A stretch of 64,000 bases of DNA from Margaritifera margaritifera (lineage: Eukaryota; Mollusca; Bivalvia; Unionida; Margaritiferidae). Below the pieces are notes generated by a model that ran no database searches, had not been told where the DNA came from, and saw only the letters and a program-made list of their open reading frames with translations. Shown here piece by piece: positions 11,587-23,103 of the stretch. The first letter of the stretch is position 1; each line of letters opens with the position of its first letter. The stretch covers positions 1,995,001 to 2,059,000 of the forward strand of contig JAQPZY010001521.1 of assembly GCA_029931535.1 (NCBI GenBank), given 5' to 3'. The position numbers and the translations under genes were made by a program.

Positions 11587-14528
11587 AAACAAGTTTCTAT
11601 CGCCATTATTTATTTGTTTATTTATTTATTCATATATACAAAAGTGTATTGTATATGAATTATGTATTGTATTGACTATTTGCTTTTTGCATACGTCATA
11701 TCAATAAAGTTCTGTTCTCTTCTGTTCTCATTTATTTTCTGTGGTTTCGCATTGTTGTATTATGACATTTTATAGAACACGCTTGATACTGCCATACCAA
11801 AGGTAAACACAAACCAATATGACCCAATCGCTTTCACTTTATTTTCTTGTTGTGAAGATTGTAATTTTCGCAAATTTAAATCATTTTTGTTTTTGTTTTT
11901 TGCAGGGTGCCGTGAATTTCTACACAAAAGAAATAATGCAACAGTTCCTGTATCAAACTTTCAACATGACTTACGACACCCAAAGGCGTATACTTATATT
12001 TCATTGCGAATTTTCCTCAGAGAGAGGGCCAAAAATGTAAGTATAAATGTCCCATTTCTACCATAGGAAAATGTCTCTTAAAAATGCTTGATTGTAGTTT
12101 CATTCACTTACTGATTTGTGCGAAACTGAGGAATGTTCAAACAAAAGTTTGGATCAACAAAAATTGCACACTACGGGGGAAATATTTCTGATTTGGTCGC
12201 TCGTTATATTTCGAGTCTGAAAAGTTAGAGATCTTCCTTCTTCAAGGAGCTCGAGTCTAGTATTTTACCCTCATGTTTTTGGGGTTGGGTTATTTTCGTT
12301 TAATTTAAAAGTGTTTCCTTAAATTGAAATTAAACATTACCTTGTATACTGTACTGGAGATAACGATTTTCGTCAGAGGATTTTGTTGAAAAACAGAAGA
12401 GAAGTGATCTCCGTTCTTTCATCTCGCAGAGTTATTATATTTTCCGGAAAGGTGTTGAAGAATATCTGAAATTAGAGGAAATATGTTGCACTATAAAAGT
12501 GCAAATAATAAATAATAAAAGTGACGCTTAGAAGTATTCAAAATATACAGATTCCATTTTAATTCTTGGTGATTACTTGAGGTTCAGCGCAAATTTCTTT
12601 ATCATAGATACAGAATTAAGAACGTCTTAAAACTGCGATCACAGGAAAGAAAATGAAAATTAAGAGGAACCGATACCTGGACTTTCGGTTTTCCTACTTA
12701 GATCTTCTATCGTCTTCATGCTGGACTCTGTTTTCGAAATCTGTGTTCTTTTAGATTTCCATCTTCAGAGCCACATTTGATAGCTCAATGCAGATTTTCT
12801 TATCTTTGGTTGCCATGAAATGTGAAATCACCATCTAATTATTTTGGTTGTTGCTGGCTGGATGATTATATTTTGAATATATAGTGAAACGGGATACAAA
12901 ATTAAACTCTAGGTAGGTTTCACTTTCAGTAAAATTTACCTCCCCTGGAAATGGATGGCCGGCATTTTTAATGTCAACCTTCCATTACATTATTATTCAC
13001 AGGAGTCCTAATTTGTTCCATATTACACGATTCTGCAAACTGCTACATGTAGAGCCGAATGAATGGAACTTTTATTCTCCATATATCATTTGTTATTATT
13101 AATTATAGTTTTCCCAGACAAAGTATCTACCGGACATAAAAATGGTCATGATATGAATTTCCTTCATACATTTGCTGTTGGAAGATGACCGCAAAGATAG
13201 AAGACGTGAATTTATGGAAATAATAATTTTAATAACCGCTCAAAATATGCTTCCATGTTTTATTATTTTTTCTTCATTTTTTGCAAAATTATAACCTTTA
13301 AAAAAAATTAATTCAGAGACAGAATCCCAATACTGAATCCTAACTAATTCCTGCTACCTTTTATTTATTAATTTACTTTTGGTTTGCAGGTATCGCTTCT
13401 TGAGAGAGCAGGACAGGATACTGAATAACGACAAATATCCTCACCTGTGCTACCCAGAAGTTTACCTGTTAGAGGGAGGTTACAAGGCCTTTTATGAAAA
13501 CCACAAGGTAGAAATCTGGCAAAATCTAAACATCGGAAAGTGGAATATTTTAGTCAACATCAACCTATTCTTTAAATATCACCCAGAGATTGATTTATTG
13601 ATTTAAGCCAGGCACGACTAACCAATTAATCAATGATAGTCACAAAGTTGTAAAATCTATACAGGTTAATGCTATATTTTTTTCGTTTTTCATTTAATAA
13701 AATTTGTAAGGTTTGGGATGAAAAAATTGAGAGAACGCATGCAAATTTGGTTGAAAATGAGCAGACATCGATATCGTTAAAATAAAAAGAGTATGCCATT
13801 TCGGGATTTTCCTTATTTGTACATTTTAGTGTTTTTAAATGATACCACATGTCCTTATTATGAAAATTAAAAAATGAGGCCTTTCAATGAAACTATTGGC
13901 ACCAAAAGATTTAAAATATGCATGCATTTTCTATTTAAGTACTTAACCCCACCCAACCCACAAAACAAAAAAACACAACATATATATTCAGATTCGAGTC
14001 CAGTCCGCGGGTTAGGGCACCAATCGCCTTGCCTGCACACACCAAGCCCAATTATATTGCTGGTTTGCCCACAAGTGGGTCCGCTACGTACAAATGCCAA
14101 TATCCACAACTATGTTCCATCAACTTTGGGGATGCCAGATAGTCGCTAAGGAATGGAAGTTGCTGCGTACAGGGAAGGCGATGGGCGCCGTAACCTGCGG
14201 ACCCGGGTTCAAATCTCAGTAGAGGACGAATTTAACATTCTCTAACCTGCATGATGATATTATTTCTCCAGAAATATTATACGTCATATAATAAGAAAAA
14301 TAAATAGATAATTGAAACTGTATATGCAGGGTTCTGTATTTGATTGAATTTTATTATTCGTTCTCTTCTTTTTTTGTTTTCTTCTAGCATTACTGTGGAC
14401 CGATGGATTACAGACCTACGTTGCACAAAGACCATGCTGCTGAACTACGTCACATTAAGACCAAGTCTAAATCCTGGGCGGCTGGTGATAAAAGACAGGA
14501 CCCTCTTCGTCACAAACTGGTCTTCTGA
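6361..14528 (+). CDS. cdc25: CDC25-type dual-specificity phosphatase, copy A (spliced gene span)
   Basis: M-phase inducer phosphatase, which removes inhibitory Thr/Tyr phosphates from CDKs. Coding exons read from GT-AG sites with matching phases: 6361-6374, 6669-6699, 6993-7127, 7695-7766, 8643-8807, 9508-9660, 10235-10333, 11906-12036, 13390-13507, 14388-14528. Together they give 352 residues with no stop; a 27-nt optional exon is listed separately. The N-terminal half (about 1-139) is low-complexity regulatory sequence with S/T-P sites (ITP near 22, FSP near 128, LSP near 141) and basic runs ([10 protein letters not shown]). The rhodanese-type catalytic domain follows: [27 protein letters not shown] (from 210), catalytic loop HCEFSSERG with Cys257 and Arg263, then [21 protein letters not shown] and a basic tail ending RHKLVF. 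The first ATG is chosen because the paralogue has the same start and a conserved 5' leader. It is shorter than vertebrate CDC25s. The symbol reflects the family, not an orthologue assignment. Confidence 0.93.
6903..6989. repeat. (ATT)n array abutting the acceptor of CDC25-A exon 3
   Basis: About 29 ATT triplets run directly into the AG acceptor at 6991-6992, in place of an ordinary polypyrimidine tract. Unit B has the same arrangement with roughly 9-10 triplets (30,565-30,593). Confidence 0.95.
10668..11729 (+). mobile_element. 5'-truncated LINE fragment in CDC25-A intron
   Basis: Two broken frames (10,671-10,898 and 11,011-11,451, separated by a frameshift) resemble the C-terminal part of a LINE reverse-transcriptase protein. 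The first has [15 protein letters not shown], a stretch like [11 protein letters not shown], and YGELGRYPL. The second has CELC followed by [13 protein letters not shown], a zinc-knuckle-like Cys/His cluster typical of these proteins. The 3' end is near ATCAATAAAGTTCTGTTCTC. The corresponding intron of copy B (33,896-34,355) lacks the whole segment, so it inserted after the duplication, or was lost cleanly from B. It contains an internal (TC)n array. It is dead as a coding unit. Confidence 0.75.
11508..11578. repeat. (TC)n microsatellite inside the LINE fragment
   Basis: Perfect TC array of about 35 units followed by a short GT run, within the 3' part of the LINE fragment. Confidence 0.95.
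11776..11802 (+). other. Possible 27-nt cassette exon of CDC25-A
   Basis: Nine codons (NTLDTAIPK) lie between an acceptor (TTTTATAG) and a donor (GTAAAC), in phase 0. The neighbouring exons join in frame without it and then give GGHIE-GAVNF, the normal CDC25 sequence, so inclusion would insert nine residues into the catalytic domain. Copy B has the same interval (34,356-34,382), but its donor is GTTAAC and all three base differences change residues. It could be a regulated microexon or merely splice-like intron sequence; I left it out of the main reading. Confidence 0.35.
11906..12036 (+). CDS. cdc25: CDC25-A catalytic exon (HCEFSSER loop)
   Basis: Encodes residues 224-266, [14 protein letters not shown] to GPK, plus two bases of the next codon. 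It carries the PTP signature C-x5-R as HCEFSSERG (Cys257, Arg263). The split Met codon (AT|G) is completed by the exon starting at 13,390, which supports both splice sites. Confidence 0.93.
13985..14060 (-). mobile_element. tRNA-like SINE head, minus strand
   Basis: Read on the minus strand, GGCTTGGTGTGTGCAGG and a B-box-like GGACTCGAATC lie about 50 bases apart. A related sequence is present in copy B (37,265-37,330, with GGGTTCGAATTGC). A second similar segment in the opposite orientation follows at 14,165-14,215. It looks like a tRNA-derived SINE rather than a working tRNA gene, as no complete acceptor stem was found. Confidence 0.35.
14165..14215 (+). mobile_element. tRNA-like SINE head, plus strand
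   Basis: GGGAAGGCGATGGGCGCC and then a B-box-like GGGTTCAAATCTC. It resembles the minus-strand segment at 13,985-14,060, so the two form a loose inverted pair in the last intron of CDC25-A. Confidence 0.35.
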
Positions 14529-15840
14529 AATAGTGGACTGATCCTCTATTTGCCTATATCTACATGGCTCGCTATGTATTCAGGGGGATGACAATAGTTG
14601 ATAGTAATACTGGTTTCTGATGATCCCTTATTACCCGAAAGTGCGTTATTCAGCAATATTTGGGGCATCGCAGTCAACACTGTGCATTGCGGTCAACACG
14701 GGGTGAATTGCTAGGAAACTTAGAGCGGAATGATGGTCTTCGAGGGTACTGGGTTTGCAGGTTTCAAGATAGTGTGGTGTGGTTTGCCTTCACAAAGCAA
14801 GACTACTCTTCAAGGGTAACTTTGCCATCTCGAATTCCAGTGTGTGACATCGATCCGTTGTGGAGGTTTGTTGCCCCATTAGTCCCTCAACGGTACACTT
14901 GCTAAGAATGGTGGTAACATGAAAGCTCAAAGAGACTGGTTTCTTGTGTCACAGACCAACTAGTGGCGTCATAAATGTGTCACCTATACCTGAAAAATGC
15001 TGCTATGTTTCTGCCATCGCTTACAAAACCATTCGGTGGCTGTTGAAAAAAACTCTTAAAACAATTGGTGCTCCAGCCTAAAATTGGACAAAGCTTTAGT
15101 AAGTTATGAGAAATATACGTACTCTTAATTTCTTGGCGGAATGGTTAGCAGTAACTGAGTGAAATTTCATGATATTCATTGCAATACTTTATGATTTTTG
15201 GGCTGACTTCGACGTTTCAGTGATGTACTGAAAAGACCAATTGCTGTTTCAAGACATACGCATATTACTCGTTTCAGAGTATGAACTATGCATAATATTA
15301 TTGTCATGTGCTCCAGTCAAAAGCAAACGTGTATGGCAAAGACCTGCGAGGTTTGAGTCATTCATGCATACTAATAGATAAAGCTAAAGGTATTATAGTT
15401 AATGGGTTGTAATGTAGCAAAGAGAAGAAAAGCAAGATTTCCACGGCAAGAAATCGCAATGTTAGGCAAAAATGTATATCGTAATTCGTGCAAATAAATT
15501 TCCCTATTTAATCTATCTATTCTTTCTCTTGTTTAGCCTTTCTTTCTTTCTCTACTGTGTTATTTACTAATAAACAAATCGTTGTCAAAATTGTAGCATT
15601 ATTAAAGGATGAACAGAATACTGGAATTTGCGTTAAGAAAGACTTGCAAATTATATAAAGATGGAGATAAAATTGAAAATTCTTTGAAACTGTATAATCA
15701 TATTTAAACTTCCTGGACCAATTTTTATTTTTTATCATATCGCATTTGTTAAAAAAGTTCATTGATATAATTTTTCGAGGGTCCCTCTTATATGGATGTT
15801 TCGAAACAATTTCAATATTTCTCAAAACGTTTTAAAGGTA
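14529..15840. other. 3' flank of CDC25-A, no gene recognised
   Basis: Downstream of the stop, the sequence aligns with 38,733-40,212 in unit B except for a MITE present only in B. It may include the 3' UTR. One AATAAA occurs at 15,493-15,498, but a cleavage site cannot be assigned. A degenerate, retained match over more than 1 kb shows that the duplication covers this flank. Confidence 0.5.
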
Positions 15841-15858
15841 CCTTGGTATTTCTGGAAA

Positions 15859-16525
15859 GTATACTACATATATTTACAACATCATAAGTATACTACATAT
15901 ATTTACAACATCATAAGTATACTATATATATTTACAACATCATAAGTATACTATATATATTTACAACATCATAAGTATACTACATATATTTACAACATCA
16001 TAAGTATACTATATATATTTACAACATCATAAGTATACTACATATATTTACAACATCATAAGTATACTACATATATTTACAACATCATAAGTATACTACA
16101 TATATTTACAACATCATAAGTATACTATATATATTTACAACATCATAAGTATACTACATATATTTACAACATCATAAGTATACTACATATATTTACAACA
16201 TCATAAGTATACTACATATATTTACAACATCATAAGTATACTATATATATTTACAACATCATAAGTATACTACATATATTTACAACATCATAAGTATACT
16301 ACATATATTTACAACATCATAAGTATACTATATATATTTACAACATCATAAGTATACTATATATATTTACAACATCATAAGTATACTACATATATTTACA
16401 ACATCATAAGTATACTACATATATTTACAACATCATAAGTATACTACATATATTTACAACATCATAAGTATACTACATATATTTACAACATCATAAGTAT
16501 ACTAGATATATTTACAACATCATAA
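15859..16525. repeat. 29-bp minisatellite, about 23 units
   Basis: Units of 29 bp (gtatactacatatatttaca and following bases) are repeated about 23 times. Most variation is one C/T site (CTACAT versus CTATAT); the last unit has G there. Unit B has a single unit at the orthologous place (about 40,217-40,247), so the array expanded in A, or collapsed in B, after the duplication. Confidence 0.95.
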
Positions 16526-17032
16526 GTGCAGAATCAGTTTTTCAAAACATTTATTGAAAACCCTTTGTGGTAAGCATTACGTGCAATCAAATTATTCTTT
16601 CAACAAAAAGAATAATATCTTTCAATTTTTAACAAAAATTGATTAATGTTATATTTTAGTAGCTATCTGAATACAACATCGAATTTTTGCATATGTCTGA
16701 TATGTACAGACCTTTATTTTCCTATTTATTCTATCTTGTATCTAATGTAATGATAAGAACAGTAAATTCTGTATATTTATTTGTGTATAACATGTATATA
16801 TTAATTATAATATGTTTCATATTCTCGATGTTTGTTTATAAATGTATATTGGATGGAGACATATTTTCGTCGGTGACGGCTTGATTGGAATAAAATATCT
16901 TTGATCCGGAGGACAATGTTCTTTTCTTTTTTGAAGTACTTTATGCTCTCTCCGAAATTTTGTGAACGCGTGTCTGCCAAGTCATATTTTATACATGTAC
17001 ACACTCTATCTGTTATTATGTATATCCGTCAG

Positions 17033-17118
17033 TTTTATGTTTATAAAGGTGTTTTTATGTTTATAAAGGTGTTTTTATGTTTATAAAGGTGTTTTTATGT
17101 TTATAAAGGTGTTTTTAT
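17033..17118. repeat. 20-bp minisatellite, about 4 units
   Basis: TTTATGTTTATAAAGGTGTT is repeated about four times without change. Unit B has one diverged unit near 40,697-40,722. Confidence 0.9.
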
Positions 17119-17431
17119 GACACTCCGAATCCCAACAAAGAAAATCGGAAGAGCAAATGAGCAGATACTGTTTCCACATCGTGCGTACGTGCATTTCCAA
17201 AGCAAGGCCTTGAACTACGTTTGGAGTTTTTTATTTTAAGTTTGCATGTAAATTCCAAAGCCATGAAACTGGTTAGGACGCACGTACATGTAATATCAAG
17301 GACGGATAGGAACATTCTGCCCAAATCCCCTTTGTTCAAGCAGTAAATCGACATGTAGAGTAACTGCGATTGTATGCGTGTATTTCAGATCGGAGGGTAA
17401 AATCTTCCAATGGACGCCTTTTCGTGATTGT

Positions 17432-17448
17432 GTGTGCGTGTGTGTCTG

Positions 17449-17534
<86 letters not shown>
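17432..17534. repeat. Compound (GT)n(GA)n microsatellite
   Basis: GT array followed immediately by a GA array of about 22 units. The matching site in B (41,036-41,088) is shorter. It lies just before the point where A and B homology stops. Confidence 0.95.
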
Positions 17535-17536
<2 letters not shown>

Positions 17537-17595
17537 TTTTCCTAGGTGTTTTACAGCACAGCAACATGTTTAAGGATATATCGTGCCCAGGGATG

Positions 17596-17712
17596 TAGAG
17601 TAAAATTCCTTGCCCAAAGAAACACCACGGTAGCCAGTCCGGGCTGATTCAATGTTGGAAATCGAACTTGCACCCTTTTCATCACGAGTGCAACGCATTA
17701 ATCACTTATCCA
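17596..17712 (-). mobile_element. tRNA-derived SINE fragment
   Basis: On the minus strand, GCAGTGGATAAGTGATTAAT (A-box-like) is followed by a B-box-like AGTTCGATTTCC. The distal part reads back to TTTGGGCAAGGAATTT on the same strand, the complement of the common TTGCCCAA motif of animal SINEs. The A- and B-box spacing suits a tRNA head, but stems are imperfect, so a functional tRNA is unlikely. Confidence 0.5.
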
Positions 17713-18806
17713 CTGCAATTCCAAGAGAGAGAGAGAGAATAATGATTCCCCTGCATTTACATCGATTGCATCGAGGTTACTATTTATTTTTAGAGATATA
17801 ATTAGTTTTTTTCGAAAAGCACATATCTGTTTGTATATCTATATATCTATCTATCTATCCGCTGGGTTTGCAACAATGAACAAGAATTTGGATGACCTTT
17901 GTTCATTGCTTTTCGCAGGATTACGAGAAAGGGATTACAAAATCAGGGAACTTACGAAAATTAAATTGGGGACATTAAGAAGAAAAATTATTCGCAACAA
18001 AGCACAAGAAATAATTCCCTTCATTATTCATTTCAATGGACGTTGAGCCTCTGCAAGTTTGGTAGAGAAAAATTAAGCAATTTGCAACAAAATTTTCCGT
18101 TTGGGACATGCACTTTGGTTACAGCTTATAAATCAAATAAGAATATACTTTTCGGTAAGATCCATACTATCTAGTTGTTTTGAAATTAAAAATTTTAAAT
18201 TTTAAAATTAATCAACATATTTCATGTGATAGGCATATGATAAATGTGGTGTATTGTTTAAACTGTAAAAAGCAGTATGTATGGAAAAGTTACAGAAATT
18301 TACGCGTTTGAATGGAGGGGCATTGTTTTATCACACAACTGCAAAGACAAATAAAACATGTATCAAAACATTTTAGTACAAACTGTAGTAAATATCATTT
18401 AAGAGTGATTTACATTGAGGACAACATCTACTGGTGAAAAGCGGATAGAAGAAAAAGAGATAGAATAAATCTGGATTAATCGGTTAGGAGCCAAAATTAA
18501 TTTTTAAATTCCACCCACGCTGTAACCTCGATCGTAACCTCGTAAGCTTATGTATTTCTTCTTATTTTTTATTTCTTTCTTCAAATCTATTTTTTTTTTT
18601 TTTTTTTTTTTACCAAACATTGTGACGGACGGACCATTGAGATAGATTCAGACACATGCATCTATCTATCCCCGTGTTTCAAAAAACTAGCAAACAGAAA
18701 TTGTAAATGATACCATTTTTTACAATTTTTTAATTGTGATGCTTGTGTATTGTAGAACGCTGAATGCACGATTTTTATCTAGCCCATGACAGTGGGAAGC
18801 GATATA

Positions 18807-18837
18807 TAAATATATATACATACATATATATATATAA

Positions 18838-18872
<35 letters not shown>

Positions 18873-18874
18873 CA

Positions 18875-18910
<36 letters not shown>

Positions 18911-18935
18911 TTTATATATATATATATATACATGC

Positions 18936-18972
<37 letters not shown>

Positions 18973-18995
18973 CATACATATATATATATATATAT
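18807..18995. repeat. (TA)n-rich array with CATG interruptions
   Basis: TA dinucleotides interrupted at intervals by TACATGCATA and TACATACATA. It is self-complementary throughout. Confidence 0.95.
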
Positions 18996-19255
18996 CATGT
19001 CCATCATCATCATCGTCGTCACCAACAGTTAAAGTTTTACTTTACAAAATACTTTGATTGTGGGCTTGACATGCAGGCCCTGGCCTACTTCTTTTATTTA
19101 TATTGCAGGCCATTTCCGGCAGGAAGATGTTACAAATTGCTTCTATAAGAGTTCTTAATTGGCGTTTATACATGTGTTCCACTAATAAATAGATACAATA
19201 AAATAAAAAAACGTACACTATACTTTAAGCAATACATAAGGGTAATTTCAATTGG

Positions 19256-19256
<1 letters not shown>

Positions 19257-19320
<64 letters not shown>
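19257..19320. repeat. (TA)n microsatellite
   Basis: Perfect TA array of about 32 units. Confidence 0.95.
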
Positions 19321-19321
<1 letters not shown>

Positions 19322-19534
19322 CCTTTTATTCATCTGTCTGTCCTTTTGTTGTTATTCATATCTGCCAATACATGTTTGTCTGTATGTACCAAACCATTCT
19401 GAACACGTTCTGCCTTCCCTCTTTTTCTGAGTCATCTATCCATTCATCAGTGAATCTATCTATACGTTTATTCATGAATCTTTTTATCGTTATATTTATT
19501 TGAATGTATTTACCTGTCTAATCATCAATCTTTC

Positions 19535-19675
19535 TATGTATGTATGTATGTATGTATGTATGTATGTATGTATGTATGTATGTATGTATGTATGTATGTA
19601 TGTATGTATGTATGTATGTATGTATGTATGTATGTATGTATGTATGTATGTATGTATGTATGTATGTATGTATGT
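19535..19675. repeat. (ATGT)n microsatellite
   Basis: Perfect tetranucleotide array of about 35 units. The same motif family recurs at 44,081-44,216 (complement ATAC) and 54,713-54,853. Confidence 0.97.
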
Positions 19676-19757
19676 TCCACCCACAACGCCGGAAGTTCTC
19701 GTCGATAAATATAAATGTATATATTTGATCTATTTATCATATGTTGGAGAGCTTTAC

Positions 19758-19852
19758 TTAAACTCCCTCCCCAGAAGGCCGGTAATTAAATTACACAATC
19801 GTTCTTAAACTCCCTCCCCAGAAGGCCAGTAATCAAATTACACATTCGTTCT
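19758..19852. repeat. Tandem pair of about 46 bp
   Basis: Two adjacent copies of a segment starting TTAAACTCCCTCCCCAGAAG, differing at a few bases. Confidence 0.85.
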
Positions 19853-19959
19853 TAAAGTTAAGTTAAAAGGTTTTGTCCCTTTCTATTTAGCATAACATAA
19901 ATGGTAATTCACCGAGTAATAGCAAAATTAGAGTTCCAGTTCATTCTATTGTAACAAAC

Positions 19960-20130
19960 CTAGGGTTTGTGCTTTTTGTCTTTACGTCCCCGTTTCTAGA
20001 TTTGTTAGCTTCTAATGAATATTTGTTTCAATATGGAGAGTTGGTGTTGGGAAGATATTAATCAAACCGAGTAATTAGCCAATTACTAGGAGTAGACGTC
20101 ATAATGTAAGGTATTCACAAACAGTAAAGA
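19960..20130. repeat. Dispersed repeat copy shared with CDC25-B intron
   Basis: The run from the TTTACGTC region to TAGACGTCATAATG resembles 34,735-34,890, which lies in the CDC25-B intron as an insertion relative to copy A's intron. It is therefore probably an unidentified mobile repeat. Its termini were not resolved. Confidence 0.5.
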
Positions 20131-22633
20131 ACGGGGTCTGCAGGACGATGAAATGTATCACAACAAATCCCACTGACATGAATGACAGCAGAAGGATGAT
20201 TTAATTTCTACACTATGTAATTACTTAAAAAACTCTATATCTGCACTTAGCATTGACAATGTATACTTACCTGATACTTATCTACTACTTAACTTGTTTG
20301 CAATTACACCTTGTATGCATGTAAATAAAATTCTCCCGGTCGTGAATCGACAATTTCAGTATTATAAATCTCGATTATTTTATGAAAAATTTATACATGG
20401 ACCTATTACAATATAAATGGCTATCTTGTACAGACGCTATTAATATTTTCATGGATTACCATGAGTCAAGATAAATGTTTTTCAACTAATATTGTAATCA
20501 TACTATCCTTATAGCATATACAGAAAATAACGTTTTATTAAATATTTTAAAAAAGGAAAAATTCTAAGTGCCTTGAACGGGATAAAGGATAAGTCCTAAC
20601 AAACAACCAACCTGACCATCTCGTTGCTTTTATATCATAATCCAATCCTTACTTAGACGGAGTTATGCAGTGCACAAATGAGAAATCTCCAGGAAATGTC
20701 GGACAACTCAGTCACAAGTTAAAGTGCTCTAGGCGTAATAGAACCATGAATTATCTGCACAGGTTCATAAAAGAAAGTTTTCTAGTTATCCCATGGTTGA
20801 AAACAGAGTCTTGGGTCGATCAGCGACTTGGGCTTTGTATTGGTATATTTAAAACTTCCTTTTCAGAAATCCTTTGTGTTGAGGCAAACGAACCATCACT
20901 TTAACTCAGACGAACGAAATGGCTCTGCAGTATGCTACCAAACAATCCTCTAGTCCATCAAACCCGGCATATGATGTAGTCTTTAGGTCAAAATACCAAA
21001 CATTGTAAACAGCACAAAACGAGTGTTGCAAAATTCTGTATTCCCAAATCACCACTGTGGTTATCAAAACCTCCCAAAATAATGTTTGACCTTTACGAAT
21101 TCAAAAAAGTCTTCAACAAATCCTCTCCTTTTTCAGAGTAAATTTATTATGATGATGTTTTTCCATCACTAACTATGATGTTGCTCTTTTACCACTTATT
21201 ATGTTTTCATGATGTAACTTGTGCTTGGCTGCCGGTTGATCCTAAGGGTTCAGATTTCCCGATGGCTCCCATAAAAATGTATGGGCGGGGGAACTCTCGG
21301 ATCGAAAGTGAGGAATAGTCAGAGCATTCTGTCCTCCTTTAGGGAGGTGTCACTCCATTGCGATGCACGGAGGTTTTATATCGCTGGGGTGCAAGAGGTT
21401 ACCAGGTTCGAACTGTAAGGAAGAGACAGAACTCTGAAATGTGCAGGTATAGTCTTGCTTTATTAAATTAAAGGACACGCCATATAGAAAAATACACACA
21501 TACAATTGTGCATTCTGGATATAAAACTTCACATAAAATTATTATATTCATGCAAACTTATCAACTTCATACAATTCTAGAATTTCTGTCTTTGAAAATA
21601 TGATGTAAATGATTAAACATCGAATGAGCCAAATGTAGCCAAATATACTTAAAAACACAATATATCTAAATAAAGCTGATATCACTTTGTAGGAAATACA
21701 AAGTATTGAATGTTCGACCCTAAATGCTGAAACATCATGGTTTGTACCTTTGAAAGTATTTATTTATAAAATTAATTATCAGAGAGCATGAAGTTGGTAG
21801 CAAAATCGCTTCCAACAATAGTCTAATATTACAAATACAAATAACATATGAATTCCTCATAAAAGTTGAAACAATACTTAAAACACTATATTTTACAATT
21901 TACACTATTGAATAAGAAAGAATACAGTTTGTTTAAAGAGACAATTTAAATAAATTTCACACTGTCCTGAAACACCACTTTATTGCACTGCGGTATGAGA
22001 AGAAAGATATTAAAAAGGCACAAGTAGCAACTGTAAAATGTAATGAACATAAGTGTTTCTTACCTGTAATGAAAATACAGTACTCTGAAATGTGGAAGCA
22101 CGGTCTTGCTTCCGTATGCATTGGGGCAGCTACTTCTACAGAGCCCGGGAATTCGAATGCGTTTACCCTTGCTCCAAAAAAATGATACGAGTTTGAGCAA
22201 ATGAACCCAACCTCTTGCTGTGGACTTACGAGATTGTTGTATAACGCATTCCTTGTCTCAAAATGGCCAGTAGTAGGGTGAAGCTCACGTCACCTGACTT
22301 CAGAGCTCATGACCTACCCAACACTAATACAGGTTTTCAACGTACTGACGTAAAGCGTGGAAGAATCTCCTAACATAAGCGAAAAGAACTCGGCTCTTTT
22401 ATTTTCCTGCACGTAGCATCTAACTGCATAATGTTACTTAAATTACTAATTGTTACAACTCAGACTTTTATAATTTTTTTAGAAGTAGAATATGCGTAGT
22501 AGCTGAATGCTACGATGCTTTTAACATTACAGTGATCCTACCTGTATTCTACGTTAGTAATTTAAGTTTAAAGACAAATTTATTCTATGAAAAGATACAA
22601 AATTCGTCTTATATTCTTTGACTCTTTAATGCA

Positions 22634-22636
<3 letters not shown>

Positions 22637-22705
<69 letters not shown>
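22637..22705. repeat. (TC)n microsatellite at end of the A-only segment
   Basis: Perfect TC array of about 34 units. It corresponds to the (TC)n at 41,128-41,204 in unit B, after which the two units align again. Confidence 0.9.
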
Positions 22706-22707
<2 letters not shown>

Positions 22708-22890
22708 ATCATTTTGTATAATGGTAATGTTAGGATTAGGGTTAATTCCTTTTCATTAATGATACGTGTTTATGGCATATGTTCTTGGCTGCTTTAGTGT
22801 TAATCTCAACTCGCGTCTGCATTTAGTGTGGATTACTATGCCGAGATGAAAGTACACTTGCACTGAATAAGATATGCATGTCCCATCGTC
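22706..22890. repeat. Right end of duplication unit A
   Basis: Matches 41,205-41,395 of unit B, for example around TGCTTTAGTGTTAATCTC. Beyond about 22,890 the match is lost, which marks the approximate right border of the repeated unit. Confidence 0.75.
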
Positions 22891-23103
22891 CGCAAAGCGC
22901 GCGATCGCTGGAGGGAACATTTTCATCTTTATTGACATATTTATTCCATCAATGAATACAAAGTGTATAATATGATTTAATGTAATGATATTCAAGGAAA
23001 CGATAATAGACGACGTCGAAAAACTACTCTACGGGACTTTGCACTAAAAATTAGGAGTAGGTTTAGTTATTTGAGACACGTATAAAGACTAGTTAATTAC
23101 CTG

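Larger units (their letters stand above)
1..17560. repeat. Tandem duplication unit A (first copy)
   Basis: The whole stretch, including the CDC25 gene and both flanks, matches unit B (about 23,870-41,127) in the same order and orientation. The offset is 23,533 at exon 1 and 24,204 at the last exon because of private insertions. Introns as well as exons align, so this is a segmental duplication and not retroposition. Homology to unit B resumes at 22,706-22,890 after a unit-A-only segment. The left border lies outside the window. Confidence 0.85.
17560..22640. other. Segment present only in unit A
   Basis: Unit B passes from the equivalent of about 17,570 to the equivalent of 22,637 within roughly 40 bases, next to a (TC)n array (41,128). 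Here that interval is about 5 kb. It contains a SINE-like fragment, large TA and ATGT arrays, a 46-bp tandem duplication (19,758-19,852) and a dispersed repeat also seen in B (19,960-20,130). No exon was recognised. Short frames, such as the one at 20,665-20,904, have no known motif. It is either an insertion into A or a deletion from B. Confidence 0.6.

Noticed and set aside
15859..16525. CRISPR-like array
   Set aside because: Units are directly contiguous with no unique spacers, and the genome is animal; it is a minisatellite.
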